A stretch of DNA of 10,629 nt from JBDSLU01 sp039916225. Its GTDB lineage: Bacteria > Acidobacteriota > Vicinamibacteria > Vicinamibacterales > Vicinamibacteraceae. The notes under the pieces are model-generated. The model was not told the origin of the DNA, did no database searches, and saw only the letters and a list, made by a program, of their open reading frames with translations. The position numbers and the translations under genes were made by a program. This document shows, piece after piece, positions 1 to 7,965 of this stretch. The stretch spans positions 1 to 10,629 of the forward strand of contig JBDSLU010000130.1 in assembly GCA_039916225.1 (NCBI GenBank), in the 5' to 3' direction. How positions within the stretch are numbered: the first letter of the stretch is position 1; each line of letters begins with the position of its first letter.

Positions 1-2
1 TG

Positions 3-518
3 GTCGGAAGCGTGGTCGCTGGGGTCCTGGTCGCGGGAGTCGTATCGGCGGGCGCGCAGTCGCTCGCGGACGTGGCCCGTAAGGAAGAAGCGCGCCGGCA
101 GAAGATCGCCGCGCCGTCGAAGGTCTACACGGACGCCGACGCCGAGAAGTACGCACCGGCGCCGGGGGCGCAGGCGGCCGCGACGACGGTCACGAGCCTG
201 GACGCCAGCGGCAAGCCGGTCGGTCAGCAGGCGACGGACGCCGGGCTGCCGGCGGACGAATCGGGTTGGCGGGCCCGCCTGCAGAATGCGCGCGACGGCG
301 TCGACCGCAACCGGCTGCTCCTGAGCGCGCTCGAGCAGCAGGCCCGGAGCGCCCGGAAAACTGTCGCGACGGACGGTGACGAGCCGGCCGACGACGGGTC
401 GAGCCGGGCGACGGAGATGAAGCGGTTGAAGGCGGAAATGGACACGTTCCGTGCAACGCTGGCGAATGCCGAAGAAGACGCCCGCAAGGCTGGCGTGCCC
501 CCGGGCTGGGTTCGCTGA
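3..518 (+). CDS. Exported coiled-coil protein of unknown function, 5' end outside window
   Basis: The reading frame is open to the left edge, so the true start probably lies upstream. A GTG at 12 is in frame but would leave no positively charged n-region. The visible N-terminus is a hydrophobic stretch (VVAGVLVAGVVSAGAQS) that looks like the end of a Sec signal peptide, with likely cleavage after AGA. The mature part is hydrophilic: an opening rich in charged residues (ADVARKEEARRQKI), a VYTDAD motif, an Ala/Pro-rich linker, then two helical coiled-coil-like stretches ending in AGVPPGWVR. No catalytic motif is visible. From familiarity, small exported proteins starting with an SLADVARKEEARR-like segment and ending in PPGW(L/V)R recur in Acidobacteriota, with no assigned function. 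I infer a periplasmic structural or accessory protein. It is separated from the next gene by 93 bases containing a hairpin, so co-transcription is doubtful. Confidence 0.75.
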   Translation, partial: VGSVVAGVLVAGVVSAGAQSLADVARKEEARRQKIAAPSKVYTDADAEKYAPAPGAQAAATTVTSLDASGKPVGQQATDAGLPADESGWRARLQNARDGVDRNRLLLSALEQQARSARKTVATDGDEPADDGSSRATEMKRLKAEMDTFRATLANAEEDARKAGVPPGWVR

Positions 519-540
519 GCGAGACCGGCCGCAGCACGGG

Positions 541-546
541 TAGAAT
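541..546 (+). promoter_or_regulatory. Possible -10 element for the response regulator gene
   Basis: TAGAAT matches the sigma-70 -10 consensus at five of six positions and lies about 66 bases before the chosen GTG start. No convincing -35 hexamer is seen at the usual spacing, so this is only a candidate. If it is real, transcription would begin just before the hairpin at 557-590 and place it in the 5' leader. Confidence 0.22.
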
Positions 547-556
547 CACCCCACCG

Positions 557-590
557 GGGCCCGGAGACGACGTCCTCGTCGACCGGGCCC
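557..590 (+). terminator. Strong hairpin between the coiled-coil gene and the regulator gene
   Basis: The arms GGGCCCGG (557-564) and CCGGGCCC (583-590) pair perfectly over 8 bp. After a small 1x2 internal loop, a further 5-bp inner stem GACGA/TCGTC (566-570 with 576-580) closes a 5-base loop. There is no clear U tract; TCGTCGTTGT follows. It may end transcription of the upstream gene, or it may be a leader structure of the regulator gene, whose Shine-Dalgarno begins 10 bases further on. Confidence 0.35.
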
Positions 591-600
591 TCGTCGTTGT

Positions 601-606
601 GGAGGG
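601..606 (+). promoter_or_regulatory. Ribosome binding site fixing the regulator start at GTG 612
   Basis: GGAGGG lies 5 bases before the GTG at 612. A TTG at 597 is in frame, but it sits upstream of this site and has no Shine-Dalgarno of its own. The GTG is therefore the better start and gives a 477-residue protein. Confidence 0.65.
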
Positions 607-611
607 ATGCT

Positions 612-2019
<1,408 letters not shown>

Positions 2020-2045
<26 letters not shown>

Positions 2046-3111
2046 GCGCGCGCGTCAGCGCGGCCCCGGTCACGTCGGTGACGATGCGGGTGCGGCCGAT
2101 GCCGGTCGGCAGCACGAAGTGCAGCGTGCCGGCGAGCACCTTCTTGTCGCGGCTCGTCGCGGCGACGCAGGCGGCGGCCGACAGGTCGGCGATCGGCGGC
2201 CGCGGGCCGACCCGGTCGATCAGCGCCGCGACACGGTCGGCATCCGCCGCCGTCATCGCGCGGCGGGCCCGGGCCACCGCCACCGCGGCGAGCATCCCCC
2301 ATCCGACCGCCTCGCCGTGCTTGAAGCGGCGGTAGTGCGTGACGGCTTCGAAGGCGTGTCCCAGCGTGTGGCCGAGGTTGAGGATGCGGCGCAGGCCGCT
2401 CTCGTGCTCGTCGACCGAGACGACGTGCGCCTTGATCCGGGCGCTGGCCACGATCACCGGCAGGAGCGCCTCGGCATCCCCGGTGCGCATCGCGTCGAGG
2501 TCACGCTCGAGGCGGACGAACAGCCGCCGATCGGCGATGACCGCGCACTTGACGACTTCGTAGAGGCCGGCGCGCAGCTCGCGCCCGGGCAGGGTCGCCA
2601 GCAGGTCGGGATCGATGATGACCCCGATGGGCGGATGGAAGGCGCCGATCAGGTTCTTGCCGCGGGCGTGGTTCACCCCGACCTTGCCCCCGATCGCACT
2701 GTCGACCTGGGCGACGACCGTGGTTGGCACCTGCACGACGCGCAGGCCGCGCAGGAACGAGGCCGCGGCGAAGCCGGCGAGATCGCCGAGGACCCCGCCG
2801 CCGACGATCACCACGACCGTCTTGCGATCGACCCTGGCGTCGAGCAGCGCGTCGTGGACGTGGGTCACGGTGCGCAGGTGCTTGGCCCGCTCGCCGTCGG
2901 CGGCGAGCACGACCGGCACCCCCGGCAGGCCGGCCTGCACGCCGGCGCCGACCGCGGCCCAGACCCTCGGGCTCGAGACGACGATGACGCGATCGGCCCC
3001 CGCCAGCGCGGCCAGCGACCGGCCGAGGCTCGCGGCGAGGCCGCGGCCGATGCGAATGGGGTAGGAGGTCCGGCGCGCGCCGGAGCGGACGGTGACGGTG
3101 AGGGCGCCCAC
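2020..3111 (-). CDS. aroB: 3-dehydroquinate synthase
   Basis: This cytosolic enzyme converts DAHP to 3-dehydroquinate, the second step of the shikimate pathway to aromatic amino acids, using NAD and a divalent metal. The 363-residue length is normal for AroB. Visible motifs are the NAD-binding VGGGVLGDLAGF (103-114), VPTTVVAQVDSAIGGKVGVN (128-147), GKNLIGAFHPP, and the metal ligands E185 (LYEVVK), H248 (LNLGHTLGHAFE) and H265 (KHGEAVGWG). The late RDKK and LHFVLP segments are also typical. The start is GTG at 3111; an in-frame TGA three codons upstream rules out a longer protein, and the Shine-Dalgarno is weak. The gene runs towards the regulator gene and overlaps its 3' end. It is divergent from nadB. 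No other shikimate gene is in the window. Confidence 0.96.
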
Positions 3112-3237
3112 AGGACTTCAGCCAGCATGCGCGACGAAACGCCGTCGCGGGCTGCTAGGATACCGTAGCTGCTGTGGCTCGCGCGCCGTAGCCTCGGCGG
3201 AGGCGGGTACGCCTTCGCACGCAGCGGACGCCGCGCC
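3112..3237. promoter_or_regulatory. Divergent aroB/nadB intergenic region
   Basis: These 126 bases must hold the start signals of two divergent genes. On the plus strand TAGGAT (3156-3161) resembles a -10 element with four of six matches, without a clear -35 partner. The nadB side carries the small repeats described at 3163-3204, which would fall in its leader if TAGGAT is used. No operator or riboswitch was recognised. Confidence 0.35.
3163..3204. repeat. Short repeated CCGTAGC motif with adjoining hairpin
   Basis: CCGTAGC occurs twice, at 3163-3169 and 3186-3192. The second copy runs into a small hairpin, GCCTC (3191-3195), loop GGCG, GAGGC (3200-3204). The stretch looks like a piece of a dispersed intergenic palindromic element rather than a unique promoter. 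I recall similar CCGTAGCCTCGGCGGAGGC-like units in Acidobacteriota genomes but could not verify this. Confidence 0.4.
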
Positions 3238-4791
3238 GTGTCCTCATCCCCCGAATTCCTCATCGTCGGCAGCGGCATCGCCGCGCTCCGGGCCGCGCTC
3301 GAACTGGCCGAGTCGGGAGAGGTCCTGCTGCTGACCAAGGCGGCGTCGGCGGAGGGCAATACCGGCTACGCCCAGGGCGGCATCGCCGCCGCGGTCGGCG
3401 ACGACGACGATCCCGACCTGCACTTCAAGGACACGATCGCCGCCGGCGACGGCCTGTGCGACCTCGACGCCGTTCGCATCCTGGTCGGGGCCGGCCCCAA
3501 CGACGTCCACGAACTGATGGACTGGGGCGCGGCCTTCGATCGCCAGCCGAACGGCGAGGTGGCGCTGGCCCGCGAAGCCGCGCACAGCGTCCGCCGGGTG
3601 CTGCACGCCCGCGACACCACCGGGCGGACCATCGGCGGCACGCTCTGGGCGAGAACCTCGAAGCACCCGCGCATCCATGCCGTCGAGCACGCCCGGGCCA
3701 CCGCGATCGCCCTCGAGGACGGCCGCGCGGTCGGCGTCCGCTACCTGGATCCCGGCGGCGCCGAGCGCATCGCGCGGGCGCGGGCGACGCTGCTGGCCAC
3801 CGGCGGCGCCGGCCAGGTGTTCCGCGAGACGACCAACCCCGAGGTGGCCTCGGGCGACGGCATCGCGATGGCGTGGGCGGCCGGCGCGCGTGTCGCCGAT
3901 CTCGAGTTCGTGCAGTTCCACCCGACGGCGATGCAGGTCGAAGGACAGCCGCGCTTCCTGCTGTCGGAAGCCCTGCGCGGCGAAGGCGCCCGGCTCGTCA
4001 ACGCCGACGGCGAGCCATTCATGACCCGCTACGAAGCTGCCGGGGATCTGGCGCCGCGCGATCGCGTCTCACGGGGCATCGTCCGGGAGCTGGCCCGCAC
4101 CGGGCGGCCCGTGTTCCTGTCGCTGCAACACCTCGATCCGGCGATGGTCCACGCCCGTTTCCCGCACATCGCCGCGGCCTGCCGCGCCGCCGGCCTGGAC
4201 CTGGCTCGCGACCCGGTGCCGGTCAGTCCGGCTGCCCACTACGTCATGGGCGGGGTCGAGACCGACCTGGACGGCCGCACCTCGGTGCCCGGCCTGTTCG
4301 CGGCCGGCGAAGTGGCCTGTACCGGCGTCCACGGCGCCAACCGCCTGGCCAGCAACTCGCTGCTCGAAGGCCTCGTCTTCGGCCGCCGGGCCGGTCAGGC
4401 GATGGTCGAGACCGCGGCCGGGACATGGCCGGCGCGCTTCAGCGCCCGGCTGGTCGCGCCTCGTCCGATCGCTGGCCCGGCTGCCTCGGCCGCGCCTGAC
4501 GTCGAGGAGGTCCGCGGTCGCATGTGGACCCAGGTCGGCCTGATCCGCGACCACGCTGGCCTCGCCGCCGCCGTCGCCGCCTTCGATGCGGACTGGCAGT
4601 GGCTGGCGGCGCAGGCGCCGGTGTCGACGGTCGAGCAGGCGCGGCTCGCCAGCCTTATCATGGTCGGTGGCCTGATGGCCCGGGCCGCGCTCCGGCGCGA
4701 GGAGAGCCGCGGCGGGCACTACCGCAGCGACTTCCCGGCCCGCGACGATGCCGGGTGGGGCTTCCGCATGGCCGAGCAGCGGACGTCCTGA
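3238..4791 (+). CDS. nadB: L-aspartate oxidase (NAD biosynthesis)
   Basis: This FAD enzyme oxidises L-aspartate to iminoaspartate, the first step of de novo NAD synthesis; NadA then makes quinolinate. The protein has 517 residues, close to the family norm. It opens with the FAD-binding LIVGSGIAALRAALELAESG (8-27), followed by EGNTGYAQGGIAAA, REAAHSVRRVLHA and LLATGGAG. Catalytic and substrate residues of the NadB/fumarate reductase family are present: H228 (FHPTA), R274 (LAPRDR), H334 (PAAHYVMGG) and R369 (HGANRLASNSLLEG). The C-terminal helical domain is present but short of distinctive motifs. The GTG start lacks a clear Shine-Dalgarno; it is chosen because the FAD motif begins only ten residues later and no alternative start is nearby. 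nadA and nadC are not in the window, so the pathway is split elsewhere. It is unlikely to be succinate dehydrogenase subunit A, given the NadB-type spacing and motifs. Confidence 0.95.
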   Translation: MSSSPEFLIVGSGIAALRAALELAESGEVLLLTKAASAEGNTGYAQGGIAAAVGDDDDPDLHFKDTIAAGDGLCDLDAVRILVGAGPNDVHELMDWGAAFDRQPNGEVALAREAAHSVRRVLHARDTTGRTIGGTLWARTSKHPRIHAVEHARATAIALEDGRAVGVRYLDPGGAERIARARATLLATGGAGQVFRETTNPEVASGDGIAMAWAAGARVADLEFVQFHPTAMQVEGQPRFLLSEALRGEGARLVNADGEPFMTRYEAAGDLAPRDRVSRGIVRELARTGRPVFLSLQHLDPAMVHARFPHIAAACRAAGLDLARDPVPVSPAAHYVMGGVETDLDGRTSVPGLFAAGEVACTGVHGANRLASNSLLEGLVFGRRAGQAMVETAAGTWPARFSARLVAPRPIAGPAASAAPDVEEVRGRMWTQVGLIRDHAGLAAAVAAFDADWQWLAAQAPVSTVEQARLASLIMVGGLMARAALRREESRGGHYRSDFPARDDAGWGFRMAEQRTS

Positions 4792-4823
4792 CCGGCCGGC
4801 CAGACAGCACCGGCCCACCCACC

Positions 4824-4839
4824 GACGGCGCGCGCCGTC
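4824..4839. terminator. Perfect 16-bp palindrome downstream of nadB
   Basis: GACGGCGC is followed directly by its reverse complement GCGCCGTC. As RNA this folds into a 6-bp stem with a GCGC loop, followed by only a weak T run (TTCGAT). It lies in the 89-base gap between nadB and proS and could be a weak terminator or a protein-binding palindrome. Confidence 0.35.
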
Positions 4840-4880
4840 TTCGATCAGCAACCGTTCCCCGGCACCCTGCCTTTTGCGAC

Positions 4881-6323
4881 ATGGCTGAAGTCACCGAGAT
4901 CACCAAGCAATCCGACGATTACTCGAAGTGGTACCTGGACGTGGTGCGGCGCGCCGAGCTCGCCGACTACTCGCCGGTCAAGGGCTGCATGGTGATCCGC
5001 CCGTACGGCTACGCCATCTGGGAGCTGCTGCAGCGCGAGATCGACGATCGCCTGAAGGCGACCGGGCACGTCAACGCCTACTTCCCGCTGTTCCTGCCCG
5101 AGAGCCTGCTGATGAAGGAGGCCGAGCACGTCGAGGGCTTCGCGCCGCAGGTGGCGTGGATCACGCACGGCGGCACCGAGAAGCTCGAGGAGCGCCTGGC
5201 GGTGCGGCCGACCTCCGAGGTCATCTTCGGGACCATGTACGCCAAGTGGATCCAGTCGTGGCGCGATCTGCCGGTGCTCATCAACCAGTGGGCCAACGTC
5301 GTCCGCTGGGAGAAGGTGACGCGGCCGTTCCTGCGCACGACCGAGTTCCTCTGGCAGGAAGGGCACACCGCGCACGAGACGGAACAGGAAGCGCTCGACG
5401 AGACGCTCAAGATCCTCGGCCTCTACAAGGACGTCGCCGAGAACGTGCTCGGCATGTCGGTGCTCGACGGGCTGAAGAGCGAGAGCGAGAAGTTCGCCGG
5501 CGCCGATCGCACCTACTCGATCGAGGCCCTGATGGGCGACGGCCGCGCGCTGCAGGCCGGCACCTCGCACCTGCTCGGGCAGAACTTCGCCAAGGCCTTC
5601 GACATCACCTTCCAGGCGCGTGACAAGACGCTGCAGCACGTGTGGACGACGTCGTGGGGCGTCTCGACGCGCCTCATCGGCGGCCTGATCATGACCCACG
5701 GCGACGACAACGGCCTGATCCTGCCGCCCAAGGTCGCGCCCTACCAGGTGGTGATCGTGCCCATCCCGAAGGGCAACTGGCAGGAGACGGTGCTGCCGAA
5801 GTGCCGCGAGATCGCCGACACGCTGCGCGCCGCTGGCATCCGCGTGATGCTCGACGATCGCGACGCCTACACGCCGGGCTGGAAGTACGCCGAGTGGGAG
5901 CTGCGCGGCGTGCCGCTCCGCATCGAGCTCGGCCCGCGCGATCTCGAGAAGAACCAGGTGTTCTCGGCGCGCCGCGACATCAAGGCCAAGGCGGCGCTGC
6001 CGATCGACGGGCTGGCCGGCGCGGTGCGCGAGCTGCTCGACACGATCCAGGCAGCCCTGCAGGCGCGCTCACGCACCTTCCGCGAGGAACACACGATGCG
6101 CGTCGACACCTACGACGCGTTCAAGGCGTCGATGGACGGCCGGCCCGGCTTCGTCGTGGTGCCGTGGAAGCACAACGCGGCGAACGAAGCGCAGGTGAAG
6201 ACCGACACGCAGGCGACGCTGCGCAACGTGCCGTTCGGCGAGGCCACGCCGCCGGCGGGCACGCGCTGCATGTTCAGCGGTGAGCCGGCCGACGTCTACG
6301 CCTACTTCGCCAAGTCGTATTAA
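4881..6323 (+). CDS. proS: Prolyl-tRNA synthetase, archaeal/eukaryotic-type (class II)
   Basis: It charges tRNA-Pro with proline in the cytosol. At 480 residues it matches the short archaeal-like ProRS, which lacks the roughly 180-residue editing (INS) insertion of the E. coli type. In order: class II motif 1 (about 41-73, RPYGYAIWELLQ ... YFPLFLP), the RPTSE segment, motif 2 (about 143-165, with RTTEFLWQEGHTAH), motif 3 (about 257-287, GVSTRLIGGLIMTHGDDNGL), anticodon-binding domain (about 288-395, YQVVIVPIPKGNW ... RDAYTPGWKYAEWELRGVPLRIELGPRD) and a C-terminal domain ending in the typical YFAKSY. The archaeal C-terminal zinc site appears degenerate: only one cysteine (GTRCMFSG) is left there. 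The ATG at 4881 is supported by the conserved ITKQSDDYSKWYLDVV start, although no Shine-Dalgarno precedes it. The frame is open upstream into nadB, but that part reads as off-frame nadB. Confidence 0.96.
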   Translation: MAEVTEITKQSDDYSKWYLDVVRRAELADYSPVKGCMVIRPYGYAIWELLQREIDDRLKATGHVNAYFPLFLPESLLMKEAEHVEGFAPQVAWITHGGTEKLEERLAVRPTSEVIFGTMYAKWIQSWRDLPVLINQWANVVRWEKVTRPFLRTTEFLWQEGHTAHETEQEALDETLKILGLYKDVAENVLGMSVLDGLKSESEKFAGADRTYSIEALMGDGRALQAGTSHLLGQNFAKAFDITFQARDKTLQHVWTTSWGVSTRLIGGLIMTHGDDNGLILPPKVAPYQVVIVPIPKGNWQETVLPKCREIADTLRAAGIRVMLDDRDAYTPGWKYAEWELRGVPLRIELGPRDLEKNQVFSARRDIKAKAALPIDGLAGAVRELLDTIQAALQARSRTFREEHTMRVDTYDAFKASMDGRPGFVVVPWKHNAANEAQVKTDTQATLRNVPFGEATPPAGTRCMFSGEPADVYAYFAKSY

Positions 6324-6328
6324 GACGC

Positions 6329-6462
6329 CCAAGTTCCAAACGCCAACTTCCAACCGCCAAGGACCAACTTCCAAGAAACCTAGTCAGGTCGGGAGCTGGG
6401 AATTGGCGTTTGGCCTTTGGCGTTTGGCGTTTGGAGCTTGGCGGTTGGTCCTTGGCAGTTGG
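6329..6462. repeat. Inverted pair of tandem heptamer arrays, CCAANNN x7 and NNNTTGG x9
   Basis: Beginning 6 bases after the proS stop, seven contiguous heptamers CCAANNN run from 6329 to 6377, with variable triplets GTT, ACG, CTT, CCG, GGA, CTT, GAA. After a 22-base spacer, nine exact heptamers NNNTTGG run from 6400 to 6462, with triplets GAA, CGT, CCT, CGT, CGT, AGC, CGG, TCC, CAG; one imperfect unit (CTGG) precedes them at 6393-6399. The two arrays are reverse complements in design. The segments 6347-6368 and 6444-6465 can pair at 21 of 22 positions, giving a large stem-loop. The TTGG core is invariant while the triplets vary. It encodes no plausible protein. Its function is unknown; it might end proS transcription or be a mobile or slippage-generated repeat. 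Confidence 0.9.
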
Positions 6463-6463
6463 A

Positions 6464-6480
6464 AGCGGCGGTCCGCCGCT
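6464..6480. terminator. GC-rich hairpin after the heptamer array
   Basis: AGCGGCGG and CCGCCGCT flank a single T, giving a practical 6-bp stem with a 5-base GGTCC loop. The flanking TTGG (6459-6462) and CCAA (6481-6484) extend the pairing past one bulged A. No U tract follows. It may help terminate proS transcription together with the arrays. Confidence 0.35.
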
Positions 6481-6489
6481 CCAACCGCT

Positions 6490-6505
6490 GCCGGTTCCCA
6501 CCGGC
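6490..6505. other. Small hairpin upstream of the sigma factor gene
   Basis: GCCGGT (6490-6495) and ACCGGC (6500-6505) form a 6-bp stem with a TCCC loop. It lies between the heptamer array and the candidate promoter of the sigma factor gene. It could be part of a terminator or an operator; nothing more can be said. Confidence 0.35.
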
Positions 6506-6527
6506 TAACCGCTTCCGTCCGCCCCCG

Positions 6528-6533
6528 TCTAAT
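6528..6533 (+). promoter_or_regulatory. Possible -10 element for the sigma factor operon
   Basis: TCTAAT matches the sigma-70 -10 consensus at five of six positions, 26 bases before the sigma gene ATG. No good -35 box is visible. The overlapping CGTC (6526-6529) is like the -10 of ECF-type promoters, but no GGAAC-like -35 is found at the proper spacing, so autoregulation cannot be claimed. Confidence 0.22.
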
Positions 6534-6559
6534 CTCCACGGATGCAGGAAAGCGGCGCC

Positions 6560-7123
6560 ATGCCGGAGAGCGACGCTGCGGTCATCTCCCGCGTCCGCGC
6601 GGGTGATGACGACGCGTTCCGGGAGCTGGTGGAGCGGCATGGCCGGGCCGTGTTCCGCGTCGCCTTCCGCGTCACCGGGCGCGTGGAAGATGCCGAGGAC
6701 GTGGTCCAGGAGACCTTCCTCCGGGCCTATCGGCAGCTGAACCGGTTCGAGGCGCGCTCCAACGTCCGGACGTGGCTGCACCGTATTGCCACGAACTGCG
6801 CCATCGACCTGCTGCGTGCCCGGCCGAAGCGCGAGGTGGCCGAGGAGCCGGAAACCCTGGAACGCGCCGCGGCCGCGTCCGGCGACGACCGGCCATCGCC
6901 CGAGCGATCGGTGCTCGGCGTCCAGATTGGCGAACGGCTCGCCGGGGCGATGGCGCTGCTGACCGAGATGGAACGGGCGACGTTCACGCTGCGCCATTTC
7001 GAGGGGCTGTCGATCGACGAGATCGGCGGCAAGCTCGGCCTGAAGACCAACGCGACCAAGCACAGCATCTTCCGCGCGGTGCGGAAGATGCGGCGCGAGC
7101 TCCAGGCGTTCATCGAGGTGTGA
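6560..7123 (+). CDS. ECF-type RNA polymerase sigma factor (RpoE-like)
   Basis: This sigma-70 family factor of the extracytoplasmic function group directs RNA polymerase to a stress or envelope regulon. Of its 187 residues, the sigma-2 domain spans about 16-88 with the core-binding and -10 recognition helix DAEDVVQETFLRAY (44-57) and the region NVRTWLHRIATNCAIDLLR. A charged linker (about 90-120) follows. The sigma-4 helix-turn-helix spans about 128-182 (LTEMERATFTLRHFEGLSIDEIGGKLGL, then TNATKHSIFRAVRKMRREL). The ATG at 6560 is preferred because AGGAAAG lies 7 bases before it; an in-frame ATG at 6542 has no such site. The stop is 4 bases from the anti-sigma start, and the anti-sigma Shine-Dalgarno (GAGGTG, 7115-7120) lies inside this gene, which indicates translational coupling. 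Family is certain; exact ECF group and targets are unknown. Confidence 0.94.
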   Translation: MPESDAAVISRVRAGDDDAFRELVERHGRAVFRVAFRVTGRVEDAEDVVQETFLRAYRQLNRFEARSNVRTWLHRIATNCAIDLLRARPKREVAEEPETLERAAAASGDDRPSPERSVLGVQIGERLAGAMALLTEMERATFTLRHFEGLSIDEIGGKLGLKTNATKHSIFRAVRKMRRELQAFIEV

Positions 7124-7127
7124 GGCT

Positions 7128-7961
7128 ATGGCGGGACCGCACGTAGACGAAGACGACCTGACGCTGCTGTATTACGCCGAGCTCGCCGAGGCCGACGCCC
7201 GCGCGGCGGCGGCGCACCTCGAGGGCTGCCCCGCGTGCCGGGGGCGGCAGACGGCGCTCGCGCGTCTTCTGGCGATGGTCGACGACACCGAGACGCCGGA
7301 GCCGGATGCCGGGTTCGAGGCGGCGATGTGGCGGCGCCTCCAGCCGGCGCTGCGCGCGGCCCGCCAGCCGGCGCAGGACGGCGTGCTGGCGCGGTTTCGT
7401 AGCTGGTTGACGGCGCCACCGTTGGCGTCGGGGCCGGGGCGATGGGCGCTCGCCGGCGGACTCGCCGCTCTCGTCCTGGCCGCGTTCGCCGCGGGCCGGT
7501 TGTGGCCCGCCTCGCCAGTCGGGCCCGTTGGACCGCCACTGGCGGCCACCGACACGAGCGAGGCGCTGCGTGAGCGCGTGCTGCTCAGCGCCCTGGGCGA
7601 TCACTTCGATCGGACCGAGGCCATGCTCGTCGAACTGGCCGGCACTGCGGCGGGGGATCGCGTCAGCATCTCGGCCGAACAGCGGCGGGCCGGCGATCTG
7701 CTCGCTGCCACGCGCCTCTATCGACGCGCCGCCGTGGACGCCGGTGATAGCAACGTCGCCGAGGTCCTCGAGGTGCTGCAGCGCATCCTCGTCGAGGTGA
7801 CGGGCAGCCCGTCCGAACTCTCGGCCTTCGAACTGCAGGCCCTGCAGCACCGCATCGAGACGCAGGAGCTGCTCTTCAAACTGCGCATCGCGTCGTCCGC
7901 GGTGCGGAATCGCGAGCATCGCACGCGCCGGCCGGGCCGCGAGGCCATCACCGGCGCCTGA
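7128..7961 (+). CDS. Membrane-anchored zinc-finger anti-sigma factor
   Basis: Likely the cognate inhibitor of the ECF sigma factor just upstream. Its 277 residues carry an N-terminal anti-sigma domain with the zinc-binding H-x3-C-x2-C pattern (H30, C34, C37 in HLEGCPAC). A cytoplasmic linker follows, then one transmembrane helix (about 106-126, WALAGGLAALVLAAFAAGRLW). The last 150 residues lie outside the membrane and are strongly helical, with segments such as ALRERVLLSALGDHFDRTEAMLVEL, SISAEQRRAGDLLAATRLYRRAA and SAFELQALQHRIETQELLFKLRI. Similar anti-sigma proteins with this outer helical domain are familiar to me from Acidobacteriota; the outer domain has no known function that I can name. 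I infer it senses an envelope signal or a partner such as the exported HEAT proteins encoded next. No regulated-proteolysis motif was recognised. Confidence 0.85.
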   Translation: MAGPHVDEDDLTLLYYAELAEADARAAAAHLEGCPACRGRQTALARLLAMVDDTETPEPDAGFEAAMWRRLQPALRAARQPAQDGVLARFRSWLTAPPLASGPGRWALAGGLAALVLAAFAAGRLWPASPVGPVGPPLAATDTSEALRERVLLSALGDHFDRTEAMLVELAGTAAGDRVSISAEQRRAGDLLAATRLYRRAAVDAGDSNVAEVLEVLQRILVEVTGSPSELSAFELQALQHRIETQELLFKLRIASSAVRNREHRTRRPGREAITGA

Positions 7962-7965
7962 CCAC

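Noticed and set aside
597..611. TTG start for the response regulator
   Set aside because: The GGAGGG ribosome binding site lies downstream of the TTG and at proper distance only from GTG 612.
519..611. Sigma-54 promoter for the regulator gene
   Set aside because: No GG-N10-GC type -24/-12 element resembling TGGCAC-N5-TTGC was found in the gap.
2119..3168. 349-codon plus-strand frame across aroB
   Set aside because: It is a shadow of aroB, which has all catalytic residues on the minus strand. The shadow translation has no domain and is dominated by R, D, G and A.
4524..4880. N-terminal extension of proS into nadB
   Set aside because: The upstream part is off-frame nadB sequence rich in R, P and G. 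Typical ProRS proteins begin near the ITKQSDDYSKWYLD segment right after the ATG at 4881.
6329..6462. CRISPR array or transposon ends
   Set aside because: The units are 7 bp with 3 variable bases, so there are no spacers of CRISPR length. No transposase or target-site duplication is seen.
6500..6535. ECF autoregulated promoter before the sigma gene
   Set aside because: CGTC is present at 6526-6529, but no GGAAC-type -35 box lies at the expected 15-17 base spacing.
6542..6559. Earlier ATG for the sigma factor
   Set aside because: It has no Shine-Dalgarno, while AGGAAAG is well placed for the ATG at 6560.
6280..6606. Open frames through the heptamer array, with repeated W/L/F-rich peptide on the plus strand
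   Set aside because: A 7-bp repeat gives a 7-residue peptide period in any open frame. There is no start signal, and the frame mixes the proS end, the array and the sigma gene out of frame.
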